A DNA stretch of 47,150 bases from Stagnimonas sp. (GTDB lineage Bacteria; Pseudomonadota; Gammaproteobacteria; Nevskiales; Nevskiaceae), in the NCBI GenBank assembly GCA_030696045.1, contig JAUYNO010000073.1:1-47150 (forward strand), given 5' to 3'. A program made the translations under genes and the position numbers. The notes below the pieces were generated by a model. The model ran no database searches. It saw only the letters and a program-made list of their open reading frames with translations, and was not told the DNA's origin. Shown one piece after another: positions 16,749 through 25,294 of the stretch; within the stretch, counting starts at the first letter, position 1; every line of letters starts with the position of its first letter.

Positions 16749-19412
16749 CTACTTCTTTGCCGACTCCTGCGCCAGCATCCCCGCCATGCCCTGCTTCGGC
16801 GCTTCCTTGCCAGCACCCGGCGCGGGACGCGGGGGCATGCGCGGCATGCCGACGAAGCCGATGGCCATCTGCTCTTCCATGGTCTTCACTTCGTCTTCGC
16901 TGTAGCCGAGGCCGGCGAGGATTTCCTTGGTGTGCTCGCCGACCAGCAGCGGCCGGCCCTGGATCACGCCGGGGGTGTCGCTGAGGCTGAACAAGAGGCC
17001 GATCTGGTCGAGCTTGCCCACCACCGGATGCAGGTAGGACACCACCAGCCCCTGCTTCTGGAACTCGGCGTTGTCGTGCAGGCGGCGCGAGAACTCTTCG
17101 TCGACGATCTCCACCGGCACGCCGGCGGCATCCAGCTCGGCAAACCATTCGGCGGCGGTCTTGGCCTTCATGCGGCCGTCGATGAAGCTGGCCAGCGCGG
17201 CGTCGTGCTCGGCGCGTGCCTCGGGCGTTGCGAACTGCGGATCGACCGCGAGCTTGGGCGCGCGCAGCACGGTGAACAGCTCGTCCCAATGGCTCTGCTC
17301 GACCAGCACGAAGCACAGCCAGCGTCCGTCCTTGGCCTGGTACAGACGATGGCCGGCGGAATAGCCGAGCTGGTCGCCGCCGATGCGCGGGCGCGCAAAG
17401 CCCTTGCCCTCGGGCGTGGCCACGGCGTAGCTGGTGTTGAGCAGGGCGGCGTTGATGATGGAGGTATCGACGAACTGGCCTTCGCCGGTGCGGTCGCGGT
17501 GGTAGAGCGCGTTGATGATGGCGGTGGCGGAGAGAAAGCCGTTGCCGGTGTCGCCGAAGCTGGTGAAGCTCCACAGCGGCCGGCCAACTTCGCCATGCGC
17601 GCCGGGTCGCGCCATGCCGCCGTCTTCAAACTGGATGCCGGAGAGGCAGGCGCCGGTCTGGTCGTTGCCGGGCAGGCCGGCGCGCACGCCGCGCTCGAAG
17701 CCGCGCGAGTGGGCGTAGATCAGCGTGGGGTTGATCTGCTTCAGGCTCTCGTAGTCGATCTTCAGGCGCTCGGCGGCGTCGTAGCGCATGTTGTGCTGCA
17801 CGACGTCGGCCTGCTTCACCAGGTCGAGCAGGATCTTCATCGCGCGCGGGTCTTTCAGGTTGAGCGTGATCGACTTCTTGCCGCGGTTGGCCATGTAGGC
17901 GATGTGCACGCGGTGCCAGAACAGATCGAACAGGCCGTTGATCTTGATGACCGTGGCGCCGAGATCGCTCAGTAGCTGGGTGCCGAAGGGGCCGGCGATG
18001 GCGAGGCCCAGGTCGAGCACGACGATGCCTTCCAGCGGCGGCCGGCGCTTCGCGCCGCCCTCTCCCGACCCTGACGGGCCACCCTCTCCCGCTTGCGGGA
18101 GAGGGGACTGCGGAGACTCCCCTCTCCCGCCTGCGGGAGAGGGGGTGGGGGAGAGGGCCGCCGCCGCAGTGCCGGCGAGCGCCTCGGCGATGATCTTCGC
18201 CGCCTCGCCCTTCACCTCGGCAGTGTTGGCGCCGGCCTTGACTGGCGCGTGCCCGGGCTTGCCCTGGGTCTTGCTCATGTTGAAGGCGTTGCCGACAGTG
18301 CGGATGCGACCCAGCTCGGGGTCTTGCGTCTCGGTGACGCAGCCGTCTTCGATGAAGGCATTGTCGGCCAGCGACTCCTCGATGGAGCGCACCGGCTGCA
18401 TGGTCATCTCGGCGGTGGCGGCGGCCTGCACCCAGTCGGCGACCGGAAACTTGGCGACTGCCTCGGCGAGGATGGGCTGGTAGTGCGACATCACCAGGAT
18501 CTCTTCCGGCCCGGTGCCGAAGCGGTCCGGATCGTTCTGGACCGTGAGGTCGGGCGAGGCATTGAGCGTGTCGCCCTCGGCCGCCTGCAGGATGAAGCGC
18601 GGGTTGGGCACCCAGTTGTGCAGCCACTTGCCGTCTTTGGCCTGGAAGTGGCCCTTGGACGATTTGCAGTTGAGGATCCAGGTGTCGAAGCCGGCGGCGT
18701 CGGGCTTTTCGGCGCGCTGCCAGACACCGGCGGCGCCGGCCAGGGCACCGGCGAGCAGCGAGGTTTCCACCCACTGGCCACGGCCGGTCAGCGCGCGCGC
18801 GCGCAGCGCCGCCGAGATGCCGAGGCTGGCGGTGAAGAAGGCGCCCAGGCTGGGCCAGTGCGAGGCCACGAACAGCGGGCCCTCGCGCGGCGCGCCCTGC
18901 ACCTGGTCCTGCGGGATTTCGAGATCGGGGAAGGGATCGGGCAGGCCGTTCATGTGGTTGAGCGCGCCTTCCGGCCAGCCGCGCTGCTCGAACATCAGGC
19001 CGGTGCGCGCCTGCACCAGGGCGTCGTAGGCGGGGCGCTGGGCCAGCGCGCCTTCGCGGCCGTAGCCGGTGATGGAGCAATACACCAGGCGCGGGTTGAG
19101 CTTGGCCAGCGTGGCGTAGTCGATGCCCAGCTTGGTGGTGGTGCCCGGCGAGTAGGACTCCACCAGCACGTCGGCGGTCGAGGCCAGGGCCAGGAAGGCC
19201 TGGTGATCCTCGGCGTTCTTCAGATCGAGGATGGCGCTGCGCTTGCCGCGCTGCCAGACGTGATAGCCGAGCTGGTTGCGATGCGGGTCGCCGCCGGGCG
19301 GCTCGATCTTGGTGACCTCGGCGCCGTTGTCGGCGAGCAGCATGGTCGCCATCGGCCCGGCGATGCCCCAGGTCAGGTCGAGGACTTTCAGTTTTTCGAA
19401 GACAGCGGCCAT
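16749..19412 (-). CDS. Double-domain class III (CaiB/BaiF) CoA-transferase
   Basis: 887 aa, about twice the normal 400. Two complete CaiB/BaiF domains lie in tandem: residues about 1-415 (starting FEKLKVLDLTWGIAGPMATMLLADNGA) and about 458-830 (LEGIVVLDLGLAIAGPFGTQLLSDLGA). Each has a candidate catalytic Asp: Asp130 in RPAYDALVQA and Asp584 in PGNDQTGACLSG. The 35-residue linker (about 420-455) is Pro/Gly/Ser-rich and is encoded by a palindromic repeat element (18058-18157). These enzymes move CoA between carboxylic acids and act as interlocked dimers, so a single chain could form the whole dimer. The start at 19412 has GAGGTG upstream. The substrate is unknown; context suggests steroid or other aromatic/alicyclic acids. 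Confidence 0.88.
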   Translation of the reverse strand: MAAVFEKLKVLDLTWGIAGPMATMLLADNGAEVTKIEPPGGDPHRNQLGYHVWQRGKRSAILDLKNAEDHQAFLALASTADVLVESYSPGTTTKLGIDYATLAKLNPRLVYCSITGYGREGALAQRPAYDALVQARTGLMFEQRGWPEGALNHMNGLPDPFPDLEIPQDQVQGAPREGPLFVASHWPSLGAFFTASLGISAALRARALTGRGQWVETSLLAGALAGAAGVWQRAEKPDAAGFDTWILNCKSSKGHFQAKDGKWLHNWVPNPRFILQAAEGDTLNASPDLTVQNDPDRFGTGPEEILVMSHYQPILAEAVAKFPVADWVQAAATAEMTMQPVRSIEESLADNAFIEDGCVTETQDPELGRIRTVGNAFNMSKTQGKPGHAPVKAGANTAEVKGEAAKIIAEALAGTAAAALSPTPSPAGGRGESPQSPLPQAGEGGPSGSGEGGAKRRPPLEGIVVLDLGLAIAGPFGTQLLSDLGATVIKINGLFDLFWHRVHIAYMANRGKKSITLNLKDPRAMKILLDLVKQADVVQHNMRYDAAERLKIDYESLKQINPTLIYAHSRGFERGVRAGLPGNDQTGACLSGIQFEDGGMARPGAHGEVGRPLWSFTSFGDTGNGFLSATAIINALYHRDRTGEGQFVDTSIINAALLNTSYAVATPEGKGFARPRIGGDQLGYSAGHRLYQAKDGRWLCFVLVEQSHWDELFTVLRAPKLAVDPQFATPEARAEHDAALASFIDGRMKAKTAAEWFAELDAAGVPVEIVDEEFSRRLHDNAEFQKQGLVVSYLHPVVGKLDQIGLLFSLSDTPGVIQGRPLLVGEHTKEILAGLGYSEDEVKTMEEQMAIGFVGMPRMPPRPAPGAGKEAPKQGMAGMLAQESAKK
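18058..18157. repeat. Paired inverted-repeat element inside the CoA-transferase gene
   Basis: About 100 bases with CCCTCTCCCGC-type arms, two copies of which face inverted partners (CCCTCTCCCGCTTGCGGGAGAGGG and CCCTCTCCCGCCTGCGGGAGAGGG). The sequence continues in frame through the gene and encodes the Pro/Gly linker between the two enzyme domains. It belongs to the same element family as 19445-19538, 30348-30445, 31057-31209 and 33747-33843. Confidence 0.85.
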
Positions 19413-19444
19413 CTCACACCTCTTTCAGATTTTTCAGATTTGAT

Positions 19445-19538
19445 CCCCTCCCCCCTTGCGGGGAGGGCTAGGGAGGGGGGCCGCGCCCAGAGATCTGAGC
19501 TACCCCCTCCCCTAGCCCCTCCCCGCAAGGGGGAGGGG
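19445..19538. repeat. Paired inverted-repeat element, intergenic
   Basis: Arms of about 36 bases, each containing CCCCTCCCC...TTGCGGGGAGGG and followed by CTAGGGAGGGG, face each other across about 22 bases. It lies between the amidohydrolase stop (19549) and the CoA-transferase start (19412). The arms are a near-perfect inverted copy of each other. Confidence 0.85.
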
Positions 19539-19548
19539 AACGGAAGGA

Positions 19549-20646
19549 TTACAGCGCGAAAGTCTTCAGCGCATTGGCGCTGACAATCTTGCGTCGGTCG
19601 GCCTCGCCGATCCCGGCCTCGGCGCACTGACTGACCACCTGGGTCTGCGAGTTGGGCCAGCAGGTGGCGGGGTGCGGGAAGTCGGTGGACCAGTACAGGC
19701 AGTCGGCGCCGAAGTAGTCGTAGAAGGTCTTGAGCCCCTTGGGCTCGTACATGAAGGTGGCGCCGCACTGCTGGCGGAAAGTATCCGAGGGCAGCTGCTT
19801 CACGCCCGGGAACTCGTAGTGCAGCTTCATGCGCGGGTCGAGCAGGGTCTCGAAGAACCAGGGAATCCAGCCCAGGCCCGGCTCGACGAAGATCACCTTC
19901 AGCTTGGGGTGCTTTTCCAGCGTGCCGGTCAAGATCCAGAAGCAGATCGCCTCCGCCAGCGGCGCCCAGGGCATGGCGGTGAAGATGCCCTTCTGCGGCG
20001 TCGGGTCGCGGCGGAACAGGCTCCAGGCCTCGGTGCGCACGTCGAGGTGGTTCATGATGGTGAGGCCGGTTTCCTCGATGGTCTCCCACAGCTTGGTGTA
20101 GACCGGATCGTGGTAGTCGGGCAGGCCGAGGTCGCTCGGAAAGGGCGTGATCTGCACGCAGCGGGCCTTGCTGTCGCGGGCGAGGCGGATCACTTCCTGC
20201 ACCGCGAAGTCGACGTCGAAGAGTGGCAACTGATAGGCGCAGAGCAGGCGATCCGGATTGAACGCGGCGAAGTCGCGCATGGAGTCGTTGTAGCCCTTGA
20301 ACACTTCCTTCCAGTCGCTGCCCATCAGCGAGGGCGCGCAGACCTTGGCGCCGCCCAGTTCGGGAAAGATCACCTCGGCCTCGACGCCGTCGCGGTCCAT
20401 GGCCTTGAGCTTGGCGGCCGGCAGCTTGTAGCCGAGATCGTTGGAGGCCTCGGGGTCGACGAAATCCTCCAGGTGCAGCTGCGGCTGGCCGCCGCGCAAC
20501 ACCTTGGCGCCGTAGTCCTCGGCCTTGCGCTGTGCCTCGTCCCAGACCGCGTGCAGCTCGCGGCGCAGGCGCTGCTTGATCCAGTCGTTGGTGAAGTAGA
20601 CGTGGGAGTCGGCGGAGACCAGGCGTTCCTTGCTGACGGTACTCAT
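19549..20646 (-). CDS. Amidohydrolase-family metal-dependent hydrolase (amidohydrolase 2 type)
   Basis: 365 aa TIM-barrel hydrolase or decarboxylase. The N-terminal SADSHV gives the D-x-H metal motif. NHLDV in the middle and the C-terminal WSTDFPHPA, with the conserved Asp and His, fit the ACMSD/amidohydrolase-2 family. Start ATG 20646 with GAGGAG 8 bases upstream. It is followed, after a repeat element, by the double CoA-transferase on the same strand. Members of the family decarboxylate or hydrolyse ring-derived acids; the substrate here is not determined. Confidence 0.85.
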   Translation of the reverse strand: MSTVSKERLVSADSHVYFTNDWIKQRLRRELHAVWDEAQRKAEDYGAKVLRGGQPQLHLEDFVDPEASNDLGYKLPAAKLKAMDRDGVEAEVIFPELGGAKVCAPSLMGSDWKEVFKGYNDSMRDFAAFNPDRLLCAYQLPLFDVDFAVQEVIRLARDSKARCVQITPFPSDLGLPDYHDPVYTKLWETIEETGLTIMNHLDVRTEAWSLFRRDPTPQKGIFTAMPWAPLAEAICFWILTGTLEKHPKLKVIFVEPGLGWIPWFFETLLDPRMKLHYEFPGVKQLPSDTFRQQCGATFMYEPKGLKTFYDYFGADCLYWSTDFPHPATCWPNSQTQVVSQCAEAGIGEADRRKIVSANALKTFAL

Positions 20647-20757
20647 GGCGGGCGCTCCTCGGCGGGCTGTATGGGCTAGGCAACCGACCGACTGCGCGGC
20701 CATGGTGGCGATTACAGCCGCCGGGGGGCGGGGCGGCCTGCCTCAAATGGGTGAGGG

Positions 20758-20825
20758 TGAGGCCTCGCACGCTTCGCGAGCACTGCTCGCGGCGAGGCCT
20801 CACGCCTGGACAGGGATGTCCAGGC
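20758..20825. repeat. Two adjacent intergenic hairpins
   Basis: The first (20758-20802) is a nested palindrome: outer TGAGGCCTCG / CGAGGCCTCA and inner CGCGAGCA / TGCTCGCG. The second (20804-20825) is GCCTGGAC / GTCCAGGC with loop AGGGAT. They lie between the HepT remnant and the amidohydrolase gene. They look like repetitive intergenic elements or a terminator pair; no T-tract follows. Confidence 0.6.
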
Positions 20826-20898
20826 CGGGGCCCGATGGAAGGCGCTCAGCCGCGCCAGGGATGGCAGGGATCAGCCCAAGCTCTCATCAACTCGAGCT

Positions 20899-21054
20899 TC
20901 AGTCGCCCAGCCGGGCCTGCAGCGCCTGAACGTCGGCGACCAACCAGGGCAGCTTCTCGCTGACGATGCTCCAGACCACGGATTCATCGACCTCGGCGTA
21001 GCCGTGGATCAGCAGATTACGGAAGCCGACGATGCGCTGATGCGCGCGGATCAC
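20899..21054 (-). pseudogene. Truncated HepT (HEPN) toxin remnant
   Basis: A 51-codon frame starting with a GTG that overlaps the mntA stop (GTGA). The product contains FRNLLIHGYAEVDESVVW, which is the C-terminal half of HEPN/DUF86 toxins with the complete RX4HXY motif (Arg-Asn-Leu-Leu-Ile-His-Gly-Tyr). Full-length HepT is about 110-150 aa; here the N-terminal helices and roughly the first 60-80 residues are missing. The intact overlap with mntA suggests an in-frame deletion. The RX4HXY site is the RNase centre and its Tyr is the residue AMPylated by MntA in studied systems. Whether this short form is translated, folded or active is unknown. Confidence 0.7.
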
Positions 21055-21359
21055 GCGGCATACAGACGATCACGCTGTCGGTTCACAGCACGCAGCACAT
21101 AGGGATTGCGCAGCGCGCCGAGCATCACCAGATCGACACTGCGACCCAGCAGATTCTGCAAGTCTTCCTTTAGCCCGAAGTAGCGATCAGCAGCGCCGGC
21201 GGGGCTGGCGTCCTGGAACTCGACCAGCAGATCGACATCGCTGTGCAGCGGGTCGAAGTCCTCAGTAGACGCCGAGCCAAACAACTCCAGGCTGCGCACG
21301 CCGTAGCGGCGACACAGGTCTGCGATGCGGGAACGGTGCTGATCGACGAAGGGCTGCAT
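21051..21359 (-). CDS. mntA: MntA-type minimal nucleotidyltransferase antitoxin
   Basis: 102 aa. Contains the nucleotidyltransferase motif GS...DVD as ELFGSASTEDFDPLHSDVDL (Gly28-Ser29, Asp41 and Asp43). Small enzymes of this type AMPylate the partner HEPN toxin (MntA/HepT, type VII toxin-antitoxin). It is followed, with overlapping stop and start, by a truncated HepT fragment (20899-21054). The gene itself looks intact and the catalytic residues are present. Confidence 0.85.
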   Translation of the reverse strand: MQPFVDQHRSRIADLCRRYGVRSLELFGSASTEDFDPLHSDVDLLVEFQDASPAGAADRYFGLKEDLQNLLGRSVDLVMLGALRNPYVLRAVNRQRDRLYAA

Positions 21360-21472
21360 GGCCGGATTCTACAACCGGGGTTTCAATACGAGACCAACCA
21401 GGCAGCGCCCCCAACAGCACCAGCAACTTCCCGCCCGCCACTGGTCGGCTAGGGCCTGTTTGGATAACGACC

Positions 21473-22846
21473 TCAGTTGCCGCCGCGCCGCACCCCGTCC
21501 AGCGTGAACTCGTTGGCCGCCGGCTCGCGGCGGTTGAACTGGGCCGAGGTCGGCTCCTCGCTGGTGATGCTCTCGGCGCTGTAGGCCCCGGACTGCAGGT
21601 CCTGATAGAAGCTGGCGTTGAGGTAGTAGAAGGAGCCGTCGTAGGCGTAAGCCGCGCCATTGGTCACCGTCCGCCACAGCTGGCCGCGGGTATCGTAGTT
21701 GTCGGCCAGCACCAGCTGCCAGGAGTCCTCCTCGACATAGAAGCGGCGCTTGCCATAGACATGCCGGGTGCCCGGCTTGAGCGTGCCCTCCACCACCCAG
21801 ACCCGTCGCAGCTCCCAGCGGATCAGCTCCGGCTTCGGGTGCCCGCGCGTGGAGATGATCTCGGCGTAGCGGGTGGCCGGGTCCTCCAGCCGGTTGGTAT
21901 GGAAAGGCACGTAGATCTCGCGGCGTCCGATCAGCTGCCAGTCGTAGCGCTCGGGCGACCCATTGAAGCCGTTCTGCTCGTCGACCACGCGCGGGCCGGT
22001 CGGCATCGGATAGTCATAGCCGACATCCGGCGACTTGCGCAGCCTCCGCGAGCCGGGGTCGTACTGCCAGGCCTGGCGTGGCATGCGCGCGTGGTCAAGC
22101 GAGTTGACGGTGAAGGCGATCTTGCCGGCCTCGCGCGGTGGTGCCTTCTGCAGCGTCAGGCTCTGCGAGTAGATGCCGTCGTCCCAGTGCGCGCGGTTGT
22201 CGCCCTTCTGGTAGCGGTTGTAAGCGGTCAGCGTGGTGCGGGACCAGCCGACGGCGCCGTTCGGCTGCACATAGGCGCCGACATTGGGCGCCTCGTACAT
22301 CCAGGCCGAGGGCGTGGTCAGCACGTTGTAGACGATCTCGATTCCGGTCTTCGGGATCGGGAAGGCCGGCCCGCCGTAGGCACCCTTCAGGCTCAGGCCG
22401 TCATTGGAAAGCTGGGCACTGGTGGCATTCAGGCGAACGTTCTGGGTGAGCAGATCGCTGTAGCGGAAATCGCGATGGGTCGGGTAGACCAGCATCCGGT
22501 AGCTCGTCGGGTACTTGGCGAACAGGGCTTTCTGGCCCTCGCTCAGGCGGTCCTTGTAGTCGCCGAGATTCTGCGCGGTGATGGTGAACAGCGCGGCCTC
22601 GCCCGCATAAGGGTCGGCATTGCGCTTGCCGTCGTACTTCACCTGCGGCGGCGCTCCCAGCCACTTGCCGCTCCAGGCCGGGATGCTGCCGTCGGCATTG
22701 CCGGCGATCTCGGCGCCGGTCGGGGTCAGGGACTGGCCGAGCTGCGCCGCCTCCTCCGCGCTAACCGCCGCCTGGGCGACAGGCAGTAGGCCGAGTACAA
22801 GCAGGCCCGCCAGACCGGCGAGGGCGCTGGTGATTCTCTGGGACAT
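21473..22846 (-). CDS. DUF1329 periplasmic protein
   Basis: 457 aa with a Sec signal peptide (MSQRITSALAGLAGLLVLGLLPVAQA) and the DUF1329 features LGQSLTPTGAEIAGNADGSIPAW near the N-terminus and RHVYGKRRFYVEEDSWQ near the C-terminus. The family has a LolA/LolB-like lipid-binding fold according to published annotation and is typically encoded next to DUF1302. The start at 22846 has AGGAGA upstream. It is 46 bases downstream of the DUF1302 gene. A role as a periplasmic carrier of hydrophobic molecules is inferred from the fold and neighbours. Confidence 0.9.
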   Translation of the reverse strand: MSQRITSALAGLAGLLVLGLLPVAQAAVSAEEAAQLGQSLTPTGAEIAGNADGSIPAWSGKWLGAPPQVKYDGKRNADPYAGEAALFTITAQNLGDYKDRLSEGQKALFAKYPTSYRMLVYPTHRDFRYSDLLTQNVRLNATSAQLSNDGLSLKGAYGGPAFPIPKTGIEIVYNVLTTPSAWMYEAPNVGAYVQPNGAVGWSRTTLTAYNRYQKGDNRAHWDDGIYSQSLTLQKAPPREAGKIAFTVNSLDHARMPRQAWQYDPGSRRLRKSPDVGYDYPMPTGPRVVDEQNGFNGSPERYDWQLIGRREIYVPFHTNRLEDPATRYAEIISTRGHPKPELIRWELRRVWVVEGTLKPGTRHVYGKRRFYVEEDSWQLVLADNYDTRGQLWRTVTNGAAYAYDGSFYYLNASFYQDLQSGAYSAESITSEEPTSAQFNRREPAANEFTLDGVRRGGN

Positions 22847-22892
22847 GGGTATTTCTCCTGTGCGGCAAGGCGATCGAGTCGGGCGGCCCGGC

Positions 22893-24506
22893 TCAGAGGC
22901 TGTACTTGAGGCTGAACGAGACGTTGCTGCGGTCGGCGAGCGAGCGGTCCTCGGCGTTGGGCGTCCCGTGGTAGCCGTTGTAGGCCAGCCCCAGCTCCAG
23001 GTTGTCGAGGTACTTGAAACCCAGCCCCAGGCTGTAGCGCTGATCGGCGGCGCCGGTGAGACTGCCGAGCGAGCCGGCAATAGCCGACTTGCCCTTGAAG
23101 GCGTTGGCGTAGACCAGGGACACGGTCAGATCCCAGCCCGGCATGACCTGCTGGTAGCCAAACTGGGCCAGCGCTTCGGCGGCACCGGCACGGCGGCTGT
23201 TGCTGGGCTGGTCGTAGCTGGTGCCGCCGACCACCAGCGGCTGAACGTCGGTCAGCTCCACCCAGGAGGTCTCGCCGACCAGAGTCAGCGTGTCCCAGTA
23301 CGCCGTCGGCAGGATCAGCCGGGTGAAGCCGAGGTTGGCCTGCAGCGCATCAGCCCGGCCGGGGGTGGCTGTCGGTGCGTCGATGTTGATGCCGGCGTCC
23401 TTCCGATAGCTCAGCTCGCCGACCAGCGCGGTGCCGAACATCTGGGTGGAGACACTGGTGCCGATCATCTCGATGTCGTCGGCGTAGGCGACGTGGTACT
23501 GCGCCGGAATCGGCACGAACACGTCCGGCGCGACCTGGATGGCGGTGTAGTCGAACTGCACGCCAACCGGGTTCTTGTCGCCGTAATGCAGGTAGTAGAG
23601 CCCGGCCTCGGTGGCGTCATCGACCTGGAACTTGGTCGAGACACCCCACTGCCCGCTGTCGTCGGGAGTGAGGTCGGCGCCGCGCGGCACCCGATCCGCC
23701 CCGAACGGGGCCAGCGACGGCACCAGCAGCACGCTGGCGCCGGGGCCGACCACGTCGGTGCCGCTGAAGTAGGCACCGACCGGGTTCAGTTCGGTCCGCT
23801 GCCATTCCCATTGCCAGTAGGCGGCCAGGCTCCAGCGCGGCGTCAGTCCCCACTGGGCGTAGACCTGGCCGACCGGCAGCAGGATTTCCTTGACCTCGGC
23901 GCCCGGTACATTGGCCTTGGTGGCATCGGCCGGAGACTGCGCGCCACTGGCATTGGGGAAGAACAGGCTTTCACCCCAGGACACGACCTGCCGACCAACC
24001 CGCAGGTCGAGCGCCGTCGATCCCAGGTCGAAGCCGCCGTAGGCGTAGGCATCGAGCAGCCGCACGCGCTGGCCGAGATTGCGCCGCGCCTGCGAGGTGA
24101 ATTCGGCGTTGTCACCGGCCTTGTTGACCGTGCTCGGCGAATCGTTGTCGTTGCTGCCCCGGTAGCTGTCGTCGTAGAAGGCGCTGCCGCGCAGGAACAG
24201 ACCCTCGCGTCCGTGCCTCAGATTCAGCTCGCCGAGCAGGGCCAGGCGGTTGTTGATCATCGCGCCACCCTTGAAGTTGCGGTTGCCGTCGTCGGCGTTG
24301 ACGTCGGCGGTCAGGGCCGGGTCGGCGTCCTCCAGCCTCCAGGCGGCGCTGTAGGTGAGATTCGCCAGGTAGTCGAGCGACAGGCCGGAGCCCAGCTCCG
24401 CCGAGCCGGCCTGCGCCTGCGGCAACCACAGCAACGGGGCCAGCGCCAGCAGGGAGTACGCGGGGCGCTGGACGCGCCGGCCGCCGACGATCTTGTCGGG
24501 CTGCAT
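22893..24506 (-). CDS. DUF1302 outer-membrane protein
   Basis: 537 aa, signal peptide ending LPQAQA. Its alternating polar/aromatic pattern (GKSAIAGSLGSLTGAADQRY..., YLHYGDKNPVGVQF) and C-terminal strand (SNVSFSLKYSL) are typical of an outer-membrane beta-barrel. DUF1302 proteins are regularly encoded beside DUF1329 and MMPL transporters. The start ATG 24506 has GGAGGAG upstream. It is first in a two-gene unit with DUF1329, and its promoter is in the 24507-24836 gap. Inferred role: outer-membrane port for a hydrophobic substrate. Confidence 0.88.
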   Translation of the reverse strand: MQPDKIVGGRRVQRPAYSLLALAPLLWLPQAQAGSAELGSGLSLDYLANLTYSAAWRLEDADPALTADVNADDGNRNFKGGAMINNRLALLGELNLRHGREGLFLRGSAFYDDSYRGSNDNDSPSTVNKAGDNAEFTSQARRNLGQRVRLLDAYAYGGFDLGSTALDLRVGRQVVSWGESLFFPNASGAQSPADATKANVPGAEVKEILLPVGQVYAQWGLTPRWSLAAYWQWEWQRTELNPVGAYFSGTDVVGPGASVLLVPSLAPFGADRVPRGADLTPDDSGQWGVSTKFQVDDATEAGLYYLHYGDKNPVGVQFDYTAIQVAPDVFVPIPAQYHVAYADDIEMIGTSVSTQMFGTALVGELSYRKDAGINIDAPTATPGRADALQANLGFTRLILPTAYWDTLTLVGETSWVELTDVQPLVVGGTSYDQPSNSRRAGAAEALAQFGYQQVMPGWDLTVSLVYANAFKGKSAIAGSLGSLTGAADQRYSLGLGFKYLDNLELGLAYNGYHGTPNAEDRSLADRSNVSFSLKYSL

Positions 24507-24836
24507 TCTTATTTCTCCTCCCGGACCTCGTTGGGTGTCCGGCCGCGGAGATCATGCGCAGCCCAATCTGGGCCGCTCCTAGTCCATGCAGACGAAGGCT
24601 CGGCGCGGCGCTTTCAGCCGGCGGGTCATGAAAATCGGAAAAGCTCAAACTATTCAGTGGCCCTGCGCTTGCGGAGCGGCGCGCAGGAACCCGAAGCGTC
24701 AGAAAGCTGCCGCACGAACGGCAGTTTTTTGCCGACGAACAGTGCCCTGGGCTACCGCCTGACCGCTCGAAAATCGCGGCGCGGACGACTCCAGGCGGCG
24801 CCAATCGACGGGGAGTCGCACAAGACGTGCAGCGTC
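24507..24836. other. Promoter region of the DUF1302 operon
   Basis: About 330 bases without a supported gene. It holds the end hairpin of the upstream YjbR gene (24707-24730) and should contain the promoter for the DUF1302/DUF1329 unit on the minus strand. No operator palindrome stands out. Confidence 0.4.
24707..24730. terminator. Hairpin after the YjbR-like gene
   Basis: Stem CTGCCG / CGGCAG (loop CACGAA), followed by six T residues on the plus strand and by CTTTCT on the minus strand. It is about 107 bases beyond the minus-strand YjbR stop. The stronger T-tract points to the plus strand, where no gene was found, so its direction is ambiguous. Confidence 0.55.
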
Positions 24837-25289
24837 TCAGTCAGCCGGTGTGCCCAACAGCGCCAGCAGCTTCTTGCTCGCGGCCGCGCGATACGCAACA
24901 CCGACGTGATGCGCCAGCGCCTCGTCATCGAAGCGCTTCAGGTGCAGGCCAATCCAGCCGTAGGGCCCGACATAGGGCGGCCGGAAGACGTCCTCGGGCG
25001 AGGTCTCCAGCAGCATCTCCTGCGCACCCGGCGGCGCCTTCAGCCAGACCGACAGGCGGCCGTCGCCGTGGTGGTTGTCGCTGAACATCGCGAAGATCTT
25101 CTTGTCGGCATAGAAGCAGGGCGCGCCGTGGCCCAGGCGCTCGTTGACCTGCGGCAGGGCCAGGCACAGGCGCCGCAGGCGGGTGATCTGCACGCCATCG
25201 ACATCGAGTGCCTCGTCGCGCGGCCGCACCAGCAGACCGCGCGCACCGCCCGTTTCGGCGGTGCTGCGCGGCTTGCGGCGCGTTGCCAT
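24837..25289 (-). CDS. MmcQ/YjbR family protein
   Basis: 150 aa. The central part (RRLCLALPQVNERLGHGAPCFYADKKIFAMF... PYVGPYGWIGLHL) follows the YjbR/MmcQ consensus. Despite the family name, its biochemical role is not established. The gene starts 5 bases after the MMPL transporter stop and is probably the last gene of that operon. No signal peptide, so cytoplasmic. A hairpin follows at 24707-24730. Confidence 0.8.
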   Translation of the reverse strand: MATRRKPRSTAETGGARGLLVRPRDEALDVDGVQITRLRRLCLALPQVNERLGHGAPCFYADKKIFAMFSDNHHGDGRLSVWLKAPPGAQEMLLETSPEDVFRPPYVGPYGWIGLHLKRFDDEALAHHVGVAYRAAASKKLLALLGTPAD

Positions 25290-25294
25290 CGAGG

